64,000 nucleotides of DNA. Source: Verrucomicrobiota bacterium. GTDB taxonomy: Bacteria; Verrucomicrobiota; Verrucomicrobiia; Opitutales; Opitutaceae. Positions within the stretch are counted from its first letter, which is position 1, and each line of letters starts with the position of its first letter. Location of the stretch: NCBI GenBank assembly GCA_023428905.1, contig JAEYWP010000008.1, positions 331,911 to 395,910 on the forward strand, given 5' to 3'. A program made the translations under genes and the position numbers. Positions 16,589 to 25,731 of the stretch are shown one piece after another. The notes under the pieces are model-generated. The model searched no databases. It was not told the DNA's origin and worked only from the letters and a program-made list of their open reading frames with translations.

Positions 16589-18514
16589 TCACACCAGCGA
16601 CACCCCGCGCGGCCAGCGCACGATCGTGGTGCCGGCGATCTTGTCGTGCCAGGACTGTTTCTCAGGGTCGAAGGCGACCCAGATGAAACCAACCCCGGCC
16701 AGCGCCATCGAGAGGAAAGCCGAGAGGGAGCGCACCAGGGCCACGGTCCAGTCAATCTTGCGGTCATCGAGCCGCACCACCTTCAGGCCGCAAATGATGC
16801 CACCGATGGTGGTGCCCTTGAGGGTCCAGAGGGTGACGCAATAGGCACTGAGCAGGATGAGAAAATACTCGCCGAGTCCCATCATGCCGCCGATGGCGCC
16901 GACCAGCACCACGTCGATCAAGGCTGCCGCCAGGCGGATCCAGAAACCGGCGCGCGGCAGCGTCATTGGGGAAACCGGCACCACCAGCGGGCGCGGAAGC
17001 TCGGGCGGGGGAAGGGCCGCAGCACCGGCCGCCGCGCCGACGCCGGCCGACTGAACGCCGACCGCCGGGTCGAGGGGCGGGATTACCCCGGAGACGTTGC
17101 CCACGGGCGGGACGCCCGCTGTGACTTCGGTCACCGGCGTCGCCGTCGTCGCAAGGGGCGGGGTGCCTACCGTGCCCGACGGAGCGGCGGGCGCCACCAC
17201 GGCGGCAACGGGCACACCGGCGGGAGTGACACCGGCTGCGGCCAGGGCCGGACGCTCCCGGCGCGAGTTCAGGATCAGGGTGTACACCACCATGCCCAGA
17301 CCGATCATGCCGCCGATCTTCCAGAGCAGCATGCCGAGGATCGGCACCGCGTAGAGCAGCATGATCAGGACGCCGCCAAAAAGCACCGCGACCGCAGCGT
17401 GCGAAATGCCGAGGGGACGCGTGATCCGCCGGCCGATGAAGGCGAGAAAGGCAGCCTTGCCGAAAAGCAGACCCACCAGCAGCGCGACGAAAAACGCCAG
17501 GGCGCCGACAAAAGTGAAGCTCAGGAGCACCAGCAGCGGCGGCGAAACGATCATCGAAAGAAATGCCGCCAGGAGGGTGCGCCCCGGGCGCTGCTCCAGC
17601 GTCTCCGCACAGCGGGTCACGGCCGGGCCGGCCGCGAGTGCCAGCAGGAGATAAAACGCGAGGAAGGCCGCGGCGACGCCCCAGGTCCACACCAGGTCCG
17701 GATGGAACGCCAGCAGGCGTGCCTTCAACGGTGCCTCGCGGAACCAAGTGGCGAGGGAGCGCAGGGCCGGGATGTTTTCGAGAAAAGCGATTTCATTGAT
17801 CTTCCCGTTCACGACGGCGCCCGCATCGCGCGTCACCCGGCCACCCACGGTCACCACCTCGCGGCTCACCACCGCGTTGGGTCCGAGGTGCACCGTACCC
17901 AGTACGGACACGACTTCTCCGACCGGGCCGTTGACGGTGACATCACCCATCACTGCAACGACAGTGTTGCCTGCGCCGGCATCCGCCCGTGCGTTTCCGA
18001 GGACCGCCACCACGGCGTCGCCCACGTGCTGCTCGGCGTGGGCATCCCCCAGCACTGCCACCACCGCCCCGTACACCAAGCCCTCCGCGTGGGCGTCGCC
18101 CATGATGGCGACCACGGCCTCGGCGGTTTCTCCCGCGGGTAAGTGGGCCCCACCCACGGAAACGACCTCGTGTCCACGCGGGCGCTGCTGCGCGGGATTG
18201 CCCGGGGTGTGGGCCGGCGGAGCCGCCGGCACTGTCGGCGCGGCCGGAGCCGCGACCGGCACGGTCGCCGTCAGGTCGCGCAGCGGACGCTCGGCGGCTT
18301 CCGCCGCCTCAACTGCTGCCTCCGGACGAACGTCGGGAGACGCCGGCGCCTCGACCGCGGGTTCAACCGCGGGCGCGGGTGTGACCGCCGGGGTGTCAAC
18401 GGGTGCGGACGCCGTCGGCTCGGCCGGCGGCGGTGTCTCCTGCGCAGTTGCCCAGGTGGTGCCACCGAGGGCACACGCCAGGAGGAGGAGGAGGTAAGTG
18501 GATACGTTTTTCAT
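16589..18514 (-). CDS. Bactofilin-like / RDD-domain membrane protein
   Basis: About 641 aa from the ATG at 18512-18514. Order: signal peptide (MKNVSTYLLLLLACALGG), a 90-residue Pro/Ala/Glu-rich linker, then about 100 residues of short beta-helix-like repeats (AVVAVLGDAHAE, AVVAVLGNARAD, TVVAVMGDVTVN, EVVSVLGTVHLG) like those of polymer-forming bactofilins. Next come about five hydrophobic segments, a second Pro/Ala/Val-rich linker, and a C-terminal RDD domain (about the last 130 residues) with AGFWIRLAAALIDVVLVG and DPEKQSWHDKIAGTTIV. The repeats would face the periplasm and the RDD domain the membrane. It is the third gene after an ECF sigma factor and small membrane protein, so it may be the effector or target of that stress circuit. 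The function is not established. Confidence 0.75.
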   Translation of the reverse strand: MKNVSTYLLLLLACALGGTTWATAQETPPPAEPTASAPVDTPAVTPAPAVEPAVEAPASPDVRPEAAVEAAEAAERPLRDLTATVPVAAPAAPTVPAAPPAHTPGNPAQQRPRGHEVVSVGGAHLPAGETAEAVVAIMGDAHAEGLVYGAVVAVLGDAHAEQHVGDAVVAVLGNARADAGAGNTVVAVMGDVTVNGPVGEVVSVLGTVHLGPNAVVSREVVTVGGRVTRDAGAVVNGKINEIAFLENIPALRSLATWFREAPLKARLLAFHPDLVWTWGVAAAFLAFYLLLALAAGPAVTRCAETLEQRPGRTLLAAFLSMIVSPPLLVLLSFTFVGALAFFVALLVGLLFGKAAFLAFIGRRITRPLGISHAAVAVLFGGVLIMLLYAVPILGMLLWKIGGMIGLGMVVYTLILNSRRERPALAAAGVTPAGVPVAAVVAPAAPSGTVGTPPLATTATPVTEVTAGVPPVGNVSGVIPPLDPAVGVQSAGVGAAAGAAALPPPELPRPLVVPVSPMTLPRAGFWIRLAAALIDVVLVGAIGGMMGLGEYFLILLSAYCVTLWTLKGTTIGGIICGLKVVRLDDRKIDWTVALVRSLSAFLSMALAGVGFIWVAFDPEKQSWHDKIAGTTIVRWPRGVSLV

Positions 18515-18537
18515 AAAGTGAGCTGGAGACGAAGGCT

Positions 18538-19023
18538 TCAACGGGTCTGCCAGAGCAGCCGGTAGGCGGTGGCACCCAGTCCAAAAACGGTGGCGTAGAG
18601 GGACCCGAGTGCGGCCAGGCCGCCATAAAGCCAGAGGGTGGGAATCTCAGCAAAAAGGCCGCGCACCGAGGAAACAAGGATGCGGGTGGCGGAGACGAGG
18701 CCGGAGGCCCAGGATAGCGGGCGCGAAACGGTTTCCTCCACCGCGGCGAGCGAACCTGTATTCACCAGGCCGATGCAAGCGGCGATCATCGCGGCAGCGA
18801 GCCCGGCGGTGAAGGCGAGGAACGTCCAGCGCACCGCGCCGGGCCAATAAGCCCAGGACTTTTTCCACCACGGCAGCGCCTGGCGGCGCGCAAGCTCTGC
18901 CAGCACGCGGGTCTCCAAACTGCGCGGCGCCCGACGGGGCGGCAGGCCCTTGAGGGTTTCGCCAATCAGCTTTTCGAGGGGGTCGCGGTTCGGGTTCATG
19001 GGATTAGCCGGTGAATTTTTCAT
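18538..19023 (-). CDS. Small membrane protein, candidate anti-sigma factor
   Basis: About 161 aa from the ATG at 19021-19023 (an alternative ATG at 18997-18999 starts just after the sigma factor stop). A charged cytoplasmic N-terminus of about 55 residues (DPLEKLIGETLKGLPPRRAPRSLETRVLAEL) precedes one transmembrane helix (WTFLAFTAGLAAAMIAACIGL), an extracytoplasmic segment, and a second helix near the C-terminus (LYGGLAALGSLYATVFGL). It overlaps or abuts the ECF sigma factor gene, the usual position of an anti-sigma factor. The N-terminus lacks the HxxxCxxC zinc motif of ZAS-type anti-sigma factors, so the role rests on context. Confidence 0.7.
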   Translation of the reverse strand: MKNSPANPMNPNRDPLEKLIGETLKGLPPRRAPRSLETRVLAELARRQALPWWKKSWAYWPGAVRWTFLAFTAGLAAAMIAACIGLVNTGSLAAVEETVSRPLSWASGLVSATRILVSSVRGLFAEIPTLWLYGGLAALGSLYATVFGLGATAYRLLWQTR

Positions 19024-19600
19024 GGGTCGTTCCGCTGCGGGCCAGAATCTGGGCGAGCGCCGCACGTGCGCGGAGGATGTCGGTTTTTACCTTGGCGAGG
19101 GAAACGCCGAGCCGGTCGGCAATCTCGTCGTAGGAGAGTTCTTCAAAATGGTAGAGGACCAGCGGAACCCGCTGGCGTTCAGGGAGCTTCTCCAAGGCAC
19201 GGTCCACCCAGGCCCGGCGCTCCTCACCGTCGAGCCCGGTCAAAAACGTGTCGGGCGCGGCGAATTCGACCGGCTCGGGATCGGAATCCTCGTCATCATG
19301 CCGCACCAGCTCGGAAAAGAACCGCCACCGCTTCCGGTACCGCTGCAGGTGGTTGAGCGAAAGATTGGTGGCGACCGTCTTCAGCCACCCTCCGGCCGTG
19401 GGACTCGACTGCAGTGACTCGAACCGCTCGTACGCTTTCAGAAACACTTCTTGGGAAACATCCTCCGCGTGCGACTCGTTACCGAGGAGCCGTACTGCCG
19501 TCGAATAAACCATGTCCTGATAGTTGCGCATGAACGTCGTGAAATCGACTGGGCTCATCAGCCCCGCGGGTTGGGTTTGCACTGGAGGATCATCGTTCAT
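19004..19600 (-). CDS. ECF (RpoE-like) RNA polymerase sigma factor
   Basis: About 198 aa from the ATG at 19598-19600 (MNDDPPVQ); the frame stays open further upstream. Sigma region 2 is at about 15-85 (YQDMVYSTAVRLLGNESHAEDVSQEVFLKAY), followed by a charged linker rich in Asp/Glu and region 4 (LPERQRVPLVLYHFEELSYDEIADRLGVSLAKVKTDILRAR), the -35 recognition helix-turn-helix. It directs transcription of an extracytoplasmic-stress type regulon. It is first in a three-gene minus-strand cluster with a two-TM protein and the bactofilin/RDD protein. Autoregulation is typical for such loci, but I cannot verify a matching promoter. Confidence 0.92.
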   Translation of the reverse strand: MNDDPPVQTQPAGLMSPVDFTTFMRNYQDMVYSTAVRLLGNESHAEDVSQEVFLKAYERFESLQSSPTAGGWLKTVATNLSLNHLQRYRKRWRFFSELVRHDDEDSDPEPVEFAAPDTFLTGLDGEERRAWVDRALEKLPERQRVPLVLYHFEELSYDEIADRLGVSLAKVKTDILRARAALAQILARSGTTHEKFTG

Positions 19601-19740
19601 GCGCAGAACACGCGGCATCCCGCAGAAGTTGCAGTTTTGTGGTTGTAGGGATGCGGGCGACGGGGTCGAGGGGGGAATGGGCGCGTTTTTCCCGCTGACA
19701 GCCCCGGGCGGCACCGTAACGTCCCTCCCTTTCGCATCAC

Positions 19741-20127
19741 ATGAGCCCTCGCTTCCGTCTCTGCTCCCTTCTCCTAGTCGCGCTCGCCGGCTTCACCGGC
19801 TGCTCGTCCGTCCAGATGGACGCGACCGGTGAATCGGTCGCCGTTTACCAGTTCGGGGAGTTCAAGATGCTCCTCAACACGACAGCCCCCAAGGCTGCAG
19901 AGGCAGCCCAGCGGGCCATCCAGCAGGCGGATCTCTACCAGACCGAGCGCGTCGTGAACAAATTTGACGCCCGCCTCACCGCCCGCGCCCGCAACGACCA
20001 GCGGGTCAGCATCATCATCCAGGAAGTGAACAGCCGCCAGACCCTGGTCCGAATCCGCTGGGGTGAGGGTGGGAACCGGAACCTTTCACGCCGTCTCTTC
20101 GAGACCATCGAGTCCAACGTTCGCTGA
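19741..20127 (+). CDS. Small lipoprotein (DUF3568-like)
   Basis: 128 aa with a lipoprotein signal peptide; the lipobox is GFTGC with Cys at about residue 21, followed by SSVQMDATGESVAVYQFGEFK. The mature domain (about 105 residues) alternates helix and strand, with NTTAPKAAEAAQRAIQQADLY and QVSIIIQEVNSRQTLVRIRWGEGGNR. Such small alpha/beta lipoproteins are widespread in Proteobacteria and Verrucomicrobia under DUF3568; the function is unknown. It is probably anchored to the inner leaflet of the outer membrane, since the residue after Cys is Ser rather than Asp. It is divergent from the sigma factor cluster. Confidence 0.82.
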   Translation: MSPRFRLCSLLLVALAGFTGCSSVQMDATGESVAVYQFGEFKMLLNTTAPKAAEAAQRAIQQADLYQTERVVNKFDARLTARARNDQRVSIIIQEVNSRQTLVRIRWGEGGNRNLSRRLFETIESNVR

Positions 20128-20220
20128 GCGCGCGCCCCAAGGGCTCACGCGGACAAAGGTAGCGGCGCGGCGCGCTTCGCCCGCGAACCACACCGACACC
20201 TCCCACCCCGGCCCACCCCG

Positions 20221-21111
20221 CTACGCCCAGAGCGCAGGGGGGTACTGGCCATCCGCGATCAAGGTGGCGATCGCCTGCTCCACCCGCGGCTTGTCCTCGC
20301 GGTAGGTGACACCGAACCATTGCGCCGCGGTGGGCAGCACGCGGACCCGGAGGCCGCCGCGGGAAATCTGACTCGAGACCGCGGCGGGCAGGTAAAACTC
20401 CGCCTTCAGGAGATCCGTCGGCACGGGCGCGGAGAGACCAGCGAGGAAGGACTGAAACGCGCGATCCAGCCGCGACAGAAACGCGGGGTGGAAGCCCCAG
20501 CAGTTCATCGACACGATGGTGTCGTTTTCGAGCTTTCTACCCGGACCGACATCCTCCGCGCGGATCCCGGTATTCTCCACCACCGACCGCAGGTGGCCGT
20601 CCGTATCCACCGCACACACACCCCGAGAGACCGCCCCGGCCTCGGAAAGGGTGTTGGCGAGACGGAAGCCCACCATGGCGGCGTCATCCGGGCCGGCTTT
20701 GCCGAGAAAGGCCGCCAGCTGTACAAACGAATCCCGTCCATAAAAGTCGTCGGCGTTGATCACCGCGAAGGGCTCCTTCACCGCGTCCCGCGCGCACCAG
20801 GTGGCGTGCCCCGTGCCCCATGGTTTCTCGCGCCCGGGCGGGGGCGTCATCCCCGCCGGCAGCGCGTCGAGGGACTGGAAAACATAGTCGACCTCGAGGA
20901 GCCCGGCATAACGCGCGCCGATGCGCTCGCGGAAAACCGTCTCAAACTCGCGCCGAATCACAAACACTACCCGCCCGAAGCCGGCACGACGGGCGTCGAA
21001 AACGGAATAATCGAGCAGCGTCTCTCCCCCGGGACCGATCGGATCGATCTGCTTTAGTCCGCCGTAGCGGGATCCCATGCCGGCGGCGAGGACGAGGAGT
21101 GTGGGCTGCAT
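20221..21111 (-). CDS. Sugar-phosphate nucleotidyltransferase family protein
   Basis: 296 aa. The N-terminus TLLVLAAGMGSRYGGLKQIDPIGPGGETLLDYS is the nucleotide-binding loop of NTP_transferase proteins, and AVINADDFYGRDSF carries the metal-coordinating aspartates. The rest fits a Rossmann-like transferase making an NDP-sugar from a sugar 1-phosphate and an NTP. The specific sugar cannot be read from sequence; the C-terminus lacks the left-handed helix found in GlmU or GlgC. It begins 55 bases after the AttH-like gene on the same strand and may be the last gene of that operon. Confidence 0.85.
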   Translation of the reverse strand: MQPTLLVLAAGMGSRYGGLKQIDPIGPGGETLLDYSVFDARRAGFGRVVFVIRREFETVFRERIGARYAGLLEVDYVFQSLDALPAGMTPPPGREKPWGTGHATWCARDAVKEPFAVINADDFYGRDSFVQLAAFLGKAGPDDAAMVGFRLANTLSEAGAVSRGVCAVDTDGHLRSVVENTGIRAEDVGPGRKLENDTIVSMNCWGFHPAFLSRLDRAFQSFLAGLSAPVPTDLLKAEFYLPAAVSSQISRGGLRVRVLPTAAQWFGVTYREDKPRVEQAIATLIADGQYPPALWA

Positions 21112-21166
21112 CAGGAGAAAGGAGACGAGTAGAAGGGGGCCGGCGCAGTTGGAAGCCGGTATTTTC

Positions 21167-22300
21167 CTACCGGATCTCCAGCGCCTTGGCGTAACCCGTC
21201 AGCTCCATGTACGCGGAGCCGATCTCCCTGCCGGCCGCATCGCGCACGCGGCACGCGCCCTCCCAATACGCAATGCCCGCCACCGCGCCGTCCAGCTCCT
21301 GCGCCCGCACCAGGGGCTCCAGCTGCAGCTCCACCGTCCGGCCTGTCTCGGGGTCCGTGGTCACGAGAGTCGCGTCCACCGGATATACGGCGCCGGTTGC
21401 CTCACTGCGCCAGGTGCCGCGCACCCGCCACTCAAAGGGGCGGCGCACCAGGGTGCCATCCCGGCCGATCCACGTCAGGGTCGAGGCAGGGTCAGCCGTT
21501 CCATCCGCCCACCGAAGCTGGTAGAACATCACTTCCCGACCATCCGCCAGCTGCGCGCTGACCCAGTCCCAGCCGACCTGTCCGCCGGAGAGCTGGCTGC
21601 TGCTGATCTCGTGGTCCATCCAGGACTCTCCCGAGACGGCAAAACGCTGCCCCTCCACCTCCAGTTCGCCCTCCGCCGCGAGCCGGGTGAACGTGATATA
21701 ATAACTCGCCGCGGTGGGATCGGCGCCCTTCCGGGACAGACCATTTTCACCGAACAGGACGCGGGGCTTGGTTGGCCGAAGGGTGAGCTCAAAGCGCACG
21801 TCGCCATGCACCCCACCGCGCAGCCGCAGGGTTTCCGTCGTCTCGTCGGTCAGGTCGAGCGTCCACGGGCCGTTGTGCACGGCAAGCGTGTCGGTCGCGG
21901 CTCCCGCATCCCACCCTTCGCGGTTCAGACGCTCCTGGTGATAGAATCGGCCTGTTGCGACGTCGACCAGCGCCATGTGGGCGAGATGGAGCTGCACCCG
22001 GCCACCTGGACCGGCGTTGCGAAAGAACGTGGCCTGGTAACCAAAGCGGCGCTGGTCGGCGGTATAGAGGTGGCCGGTGAGGTACCACCACTCGATTTTG
22101 AACTCCGGATGCGACCCGTGGTCCCGCGGGAACGCGAAGGCATAACCGGGTTGCGGCACGGCAAAACCGTCCGGAGTAAAGCGAGGCGGGACGGGAGTGC
22201 CCGTCGTCTCCGCATCGACGGGGAGCAACGCCAGCCACAACGCGAGGCAGCCCAGGAGCACGCCTCGTATCCGGAATTCAAATAAGGTCGGCATGCTCAT
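21167..22300 (-). CDS. AttH-like lipocalin-fold exported protein (carotenoid 1,2-hydratase family)
   Basis: About 377 aa. The start chosen is the ATG at 22298-22300, which overlaps the permease stop as ATGA. Signal peptide LGCLALWLALLPVDAE. The mature protein opens with PRDHGSHPEFKIEWWYLTGHL, the hallmark of the AttH/CrtC family, and ends with GACRVRDAAGREIGSAYMEL, also conserved in that family. AttH partners with an ABC transporter (AttEFG) in Agrobacterium; the molecular role is not firmly known, though a lipocalin-like double barrel suggests lipid or polyene binding. Here it follows an ATPase and a fused permease gene, so the operon matches attEFGH in content. Confidence 0.88.
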   Translation of the reverse strand: MSMPTLFEFRIRGVLLGCLALWLALLPVDAETTGTPVPPRFTPDGFAVPQPGYAFAFPRDHGSHPEFKIEWWYLTGHLYTADQRRFGYQATFFRNAGPGGRVQLHLAHMALVDVATGRFYHQERLNREGWDAGAATDTLAVHNGPWTLDLTDETTETLRLRGGVHGDVRFELTLRPTKPRVLFGENGLSRKGADPTAASYYITFTRLAAEGELEVEGQRFAVSGESWMDHEISSSQLSGGQVGWDWVSAQLADGREVMFYQLRWADGTADPASTLTWIGRDGTLVRRPFEWRVRGTWRSEATGAVYPVDATLVTTDPETGRTVELQLEPLVRAQELDGAVAGIAYWEGACRVRDAAGREIGSAYMELTGYAKALEIR

Positions 22301-24945
22301 TCCTCCTCCCGGTCCGCCGGCAGGGCCGCGCCCCAGCGACCGACGGCATAACTGACCACCGCGCCCGTGAACGCGACGCTGATGGCCAGGGCCGCGAGCT
22401 GCCAGCCGGGAATGGCAAAGCCCAGCGTCCAACCGAAGGATTGTTTGTTGATGACGTGGATCAGCAGCCAACCGAGCGCCAGGCTGAGCCCCAAGCCTCC
22501 GACGACTGCCGCAATCGAGACCGCCAGCCCCTCGATGCCCGTCGCGATCGCGATCTCACGATGAGTAAAGCCGAGGGAGCGCAGGGTCGTGAGTTCGTCG
22601 CGCCGGTCGAGCAGCACGCTGCTGAGGGTCAGGGCCAGGCCCGCCACCGCCACCACCACGCCGATCACCTCGAGGGCATAGGTGATCGAGAACGTCTGCC
22701 TGAAAATGCGCAGCACCTCGGTGCGCAGCCGCATGTTGGTGTAAACCGTCAGCCCGGGATAGTCGCGCAGCAGGTCCAGCCGAACCGTGTCCTCATCCGC
22801 CCCAGGCTTCAGGAACAGGGCGATGTTGGTCACGCTGTCGTCCTCGAACCAGGTCCGCACGCGGCTGCGCTCCGCCAGGATCGAGCCGCGCTCGTTGCCG
22901 TAGTCGGCGAACACGCCGGCGATCACCAGGTCGCGCGCCCCGGTCGGCGTGGGCAGGTGGATACGGTCCCCCCTCCGCTTGCGGAAGCGCTCGCTGAAAC
23001 TCTCGCTGACCAGGACGCGGTCCCCGTCCCCACCGCCGATGAAGGCGAGCGGCTCGCGCGGTGGGTCGATCCAGGTGGTGTCCGGCCGGGTCGCCTCGTT
23101 GCCTAGGTCGCCCCCGTTGAGCGTGGTCTGCAGTCCGTCCACCACCACCGGGTGTGAGACCAGGGCGCCGGCACGGGCAACGGCCGGGTGCGCCATGATG
23201 CGGGCGGCGACCGCGGCGGAGAGGGGGTTGCGGGCCGAGGCACTCTGCGCCCCCGCGCTCGAAACGTAGAGGTCGGCGTGCAGGGTGCGTTTCACCCAGC
23301 CCTGCATGGTGTGCTCAAAACTCGCCACCAGGATGGCCATGCCTGAGGTCATGCCGATGGCGCAGACCAGCGCGGCCGCCGCCAGCCGGTGTCGCCCGGA
23401 GGGTTTGCGAATGTGGCTGAGGGCAATGCGCGCCGCCGGCCAGGCCGCGCCGGCACCGCGACTTGCCCGGCCCACCGCCGGCAGGAGGAAGGAGGTGAGC
23501 AGGCCGAAACCGGCGATCCACAAAAATGCGGCCACGTAACCCGCCACCGGAAAGCGGGAGCCCCCGTCGAAGCGCAGCGGCGGGAGCCTCGCCGCCACCA
23601 CCCCCGCGGCGATCAGCGCGCCGCCGAGTATCCAACTGCTCAGCACGGCGGCGCCGGCCACGGGAGCGGCGGACCGCTGCAGCACATGCGCGGGCGGCGT
23701 CCGCGCCGCCTCGCGCGCAGGAATCAGCCCGGCGATCAGGGCGGACACCATGCCGAGGATCAGCCCTATCCCCACCTCGATCGGCGTCAGCATCGCCGCC
23801 TGCACGGTGGTGCCGAAATACAGCGCGTTCACCGTCTGGCCCACCGCACGCACAGAAACCTGGGCCCCGGCCCAGCCGAGGAGCAATCCCAGCGCGCCCC
23901 CGACGGTGCCGAGGAGCACCGATTCCAGCAGCCAGACGCGAAGGATCGTCCCCTCCTCCACCCCGAGGGAGCGCAGCACCGCGATTTCCGGGCGCCGGCG
24001 AACCACTTCGCCATCGAGCGCCTGGAAGATGAGGTAAAGGCCGACCAGCAGGGCGATCAGCGACAGCACGGTGAGGTTCAGGCGAAAGGCGCGTGTCATG
24101 GTTTCAGCCGACTCGCGCCGCGCCCCCGGAGCCGTCACCAGCCAGCGCTCGCCGCCGAGCTTTTCGAGGAGAAGCCTCAGTTCGAGGCGGCGCTCCGCCT
24201 CGCCATGGCCCGGCTCCACCAGGAACTCGATCCGATCGAGCCGGCCCTCCTTCCCCGCCAGGCGCTGCAGCTCCTCACGTTCAAGGATGATCAGGTTGGC
24301 GGGCGCCTGCGGTGCGTCGGGGATCGAGGGAATGACTCCTGCCACCGGGATCGTCTGCACCGATTCGGCAATCACCAGGTCGATGGTGGTCGGAACCGGG
24401 TCGGCAAAGGCGGGGCTCACCCAGGCCTGCAGACCGCGCGTGTAATTGTCCCAAAAGGACGGTGCGCCACCCGCGCCCGAGCGCGCTCCGGAGGTCGCTC
24501 CCGCGCCTCCGGTTTCACCGCCAAAAAAGGAGCGCTGGCCCGGACGCGCGAGGTTGGCCAGGCTCAGCAAGTCCACCCCGAGGAGGGTGTAGGACGGGCG
24601 GCCAAAGCGGTCATCGTGTCCGTCGTCGGCGGGCACGGAGGCAGTCACCTCCACCACCGGGATGATGTGGACCGGCCGGCCCTCCAGGCCCCGCCTCACT
24701 TCCGGGAGGACACTCTCGGGCAGCGGTCCCGCGGGCGAGGTAAGGATCCAGTCGCTCTGCCCCGTGAGGGTCTCCGTGAAATGGGTGAAACTCGAGATCG
24801 CGGCCCGATTCGCCAGGCGCACGGAGACAAAGACCGCGACGCCGAGGGCGAGGATGGAGACCAAGAGCACGGTTTGGCGCGGTGAGCGCCGCCAATGCCG
24901 AAGCGTGAAACGGCGCAGGAGCAGACCGACGACCGGAGCGCTCAT
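22297..24945 (-). CDS. ABC transporter permease, FtsX/MacB type, double-length (AttF-AttG fusion)
   Basis: 882 aa with two FtsX-type permease modules. A first transmembrane helix (ILALGVAVFVSVRLANRAA) is followed by a large periplasmic domain, a three-helix FtsX bundle (about 275-420), further paired helices (about 440-510), another helix and periplasmic domain (about 535-750) and a final three-helix bundle. In Agrobacterium the two halves are described as separate AttF and AttG proteins; here they are one polypeptide, as is common for lipoprotein or lipid-extracting ABC systems. Its start overlaps the ATPase stop (ATGA at 24942-24945) and its stop overlaps the AttH-like start. It should act in the inner membrane, coupling ATP hydrolysis to periplasmic movements rather than classical import. 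Confidence 0.92.
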   Translation of the reverse strand: MSAPVVGLLLRRFTLRHWRRSPRQTVLLVSILALGVAVFVSVRLANRAAISSFTHFTETLTGQSDWILTSPAGPLPESVLPEVRRGLEGRPVHIIPVVEVTASVPADDGHDDRFGRPSYTLLGVDLLSLANLARPGQRSFFGGETGGAGATSGARSGAGGAPSFWDNYTRGLQAWVSPAFADPVPTTIDLVIAESVQTIPVAGVIPSIPDAPQAPANLIILEREELQRLAGKEGRLDRIEFLVEPGHGEAERRLELRLLLEKLGGERWLVTAPGARRESAETMTRAFRLNLTVLSLIALLVGLYLIFQALDGEVVRRRPEIAVLRSLGVEEGTILRVWLLESVLLGTVGGALGLLLGWAGAQVSVRAVGQTVNALYFGTTVQAAMLTPIEVGIGLILGMVSALIAGLIPAREAARTPPAHVLQRSAAPVAGAAVLSSWILGGALIAAGVVAARLPPLRFDGGSRFPVAGYVAAFLWIAGFGLLTSFLLPAVGRASRGAGAAWPAARIALSHIRKPSGRHRLAAAALVCAIGMTSGMAILVASFEHTMQGWVKRTLHADLYVSSAGAQSASARNPLSAAVAARIMAHPAVARAGALVSHPVVVDGLQTTLNGGDLGNEATRPDTTWIDPPREPLAFIGGGDGDRVLVSESFSERFRKRRGDRIHLPTPTGARDLVIAGVFADYGNERGSILAERSRVRTWFEDDSVTNIALFLKPGADEDTVRLDLLRDYPGLTVYTNMRLRTEVLRIFRQTFSITYALEVIGVVVAVAGLALTLSSVLLDRRDELTTLRSLGFTHREIAIATGIEGLAVSIAAVVGGLGLSLALGWLLIHVINKQSFGWTLGFAIPGWQLAALAISVAFTGAVVSYAVGRWGAALPADREEE

Positions 24946-25625
24946 GGTTCGCCCAACATGCGGCCATCCCGCAGGTAAAGGCGCCGGTGGCAGATCGCCG
25001 CAGCCTCTTCGCTGTGGGTCACCAGCACCAGCGCGGTCCCGGTTTCATCTGTCAGTTCGCGCAAGAGGGTGAGGACGATCGCCCCGTTGGCGCTGTCGAG
25101 GTTTCCGGTCGGCTCGTCGGCGAGGATCAGCCTGGGGCGGTGGGCCAGGGCCCGGGCAATGGCCACACGCTGCTGCTCGCCGCCGGAAAGCTGGGACGGC
25201 AGCGCGTCAGCGCGCGGGAGCAGACCCACCCGCTCGAGAAAGGCATCCACCCGGTCGCGACGTTCCGCCGCGCGGACCCCAAGAAGCTGGAGCGGCAGCT
25301 CCACGTTTTCGCGCGCACTCAAGGTGGGAAGGAGGTGGAAGAACTGGAAAACGGTCCCGATCTTCTCGCGGCGCGCGCGGGCGAGCCCATCGCTATCCGC
25401 CGTATCAATACGCTGGTCGTCCACCACGACGGTGCCGGAGTCGGGGCGGTCCACGCCGCCCAGGCAGTTGAGGAGGGTGCTTTTGCCGCTGCCCGAGGGC
25501 CCGGTGAGGGCGAGGCGTTCGCCACCCGAGACCTGGAAGGAAATCGCATCCAGCACACGGCGGGTCCCGTAACTCTTCACGAGCGTGTTGACCTGCAGGA
25601 CGATGGGTGACGGCGCGAGGACCAT
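24942..25625 (-). CDS. ABC transporter ATP-binding protein, LolD/MacB type (AttE-like)
   Basis: 227 aa, the normal length for this subfamily. Walker A GPSGSGKST (about 41-49), Q-loop region GTVFQFFHLLPTLSARENV, ABC signature LSGGEQQRVAIARAL, Walker B LILADEPTGNLD and switch histidine VTHSEEAA are all intact. The LPTLTARENV-type Q-loop and TGNLD signature are typical of the LolD/MacB/FtsE group that works with FtsX-like permeases. It is the first gene of the operon and overlaps the permease gene by four bases. The start is GTG or ATG at 25623-25625; further in-frame starts upstream are not evident. Confidence 0.95.
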   Translation of the reverse strand: MVLAPSPIVLQVNTLVKSYGTRRVLDAISFQVSGGERLALTGPSGSGKSTLLNCLGGVDRPDSGTVVVDDQRIDTADSDGLARARREKIGTVFQFFHLLPTLSARENVELPLQLLGVRAAERRDRVDAFLERVGLLPRADALPSQLSGGEQQRVAIARALAHRPRLILADEPTGNLDSANGAIVLTLLRELTDETGTALVLVTHSEEAAAICHRRLYLRDGRMLGEP

Positions 25626-25676
25626 GGACCTTCAGACCATGCGTGAAGCGGGCGCCGGCTCAACCGGCGGGGGCAC

Positions 25677-25707
25677 AAAAAAACCCGGCGCGGGCGGCGC
25701 CGGGTTT
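25677..25707 (-). terminator. Rho-independent terminator of the S8-like protease gene
   Basis: 11-bp stem (25681-25691 and 25697-25707) with a 5-nt loop; on the minus strand it ends in a run of seven T (A run 25677-25683). It separates the protease gene from the ABC operon downstream on the same strand. Confidence 0.92.
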
Positions 25708-25731
25708 AGGAGAGACGGGGGTGAGAAGGGT

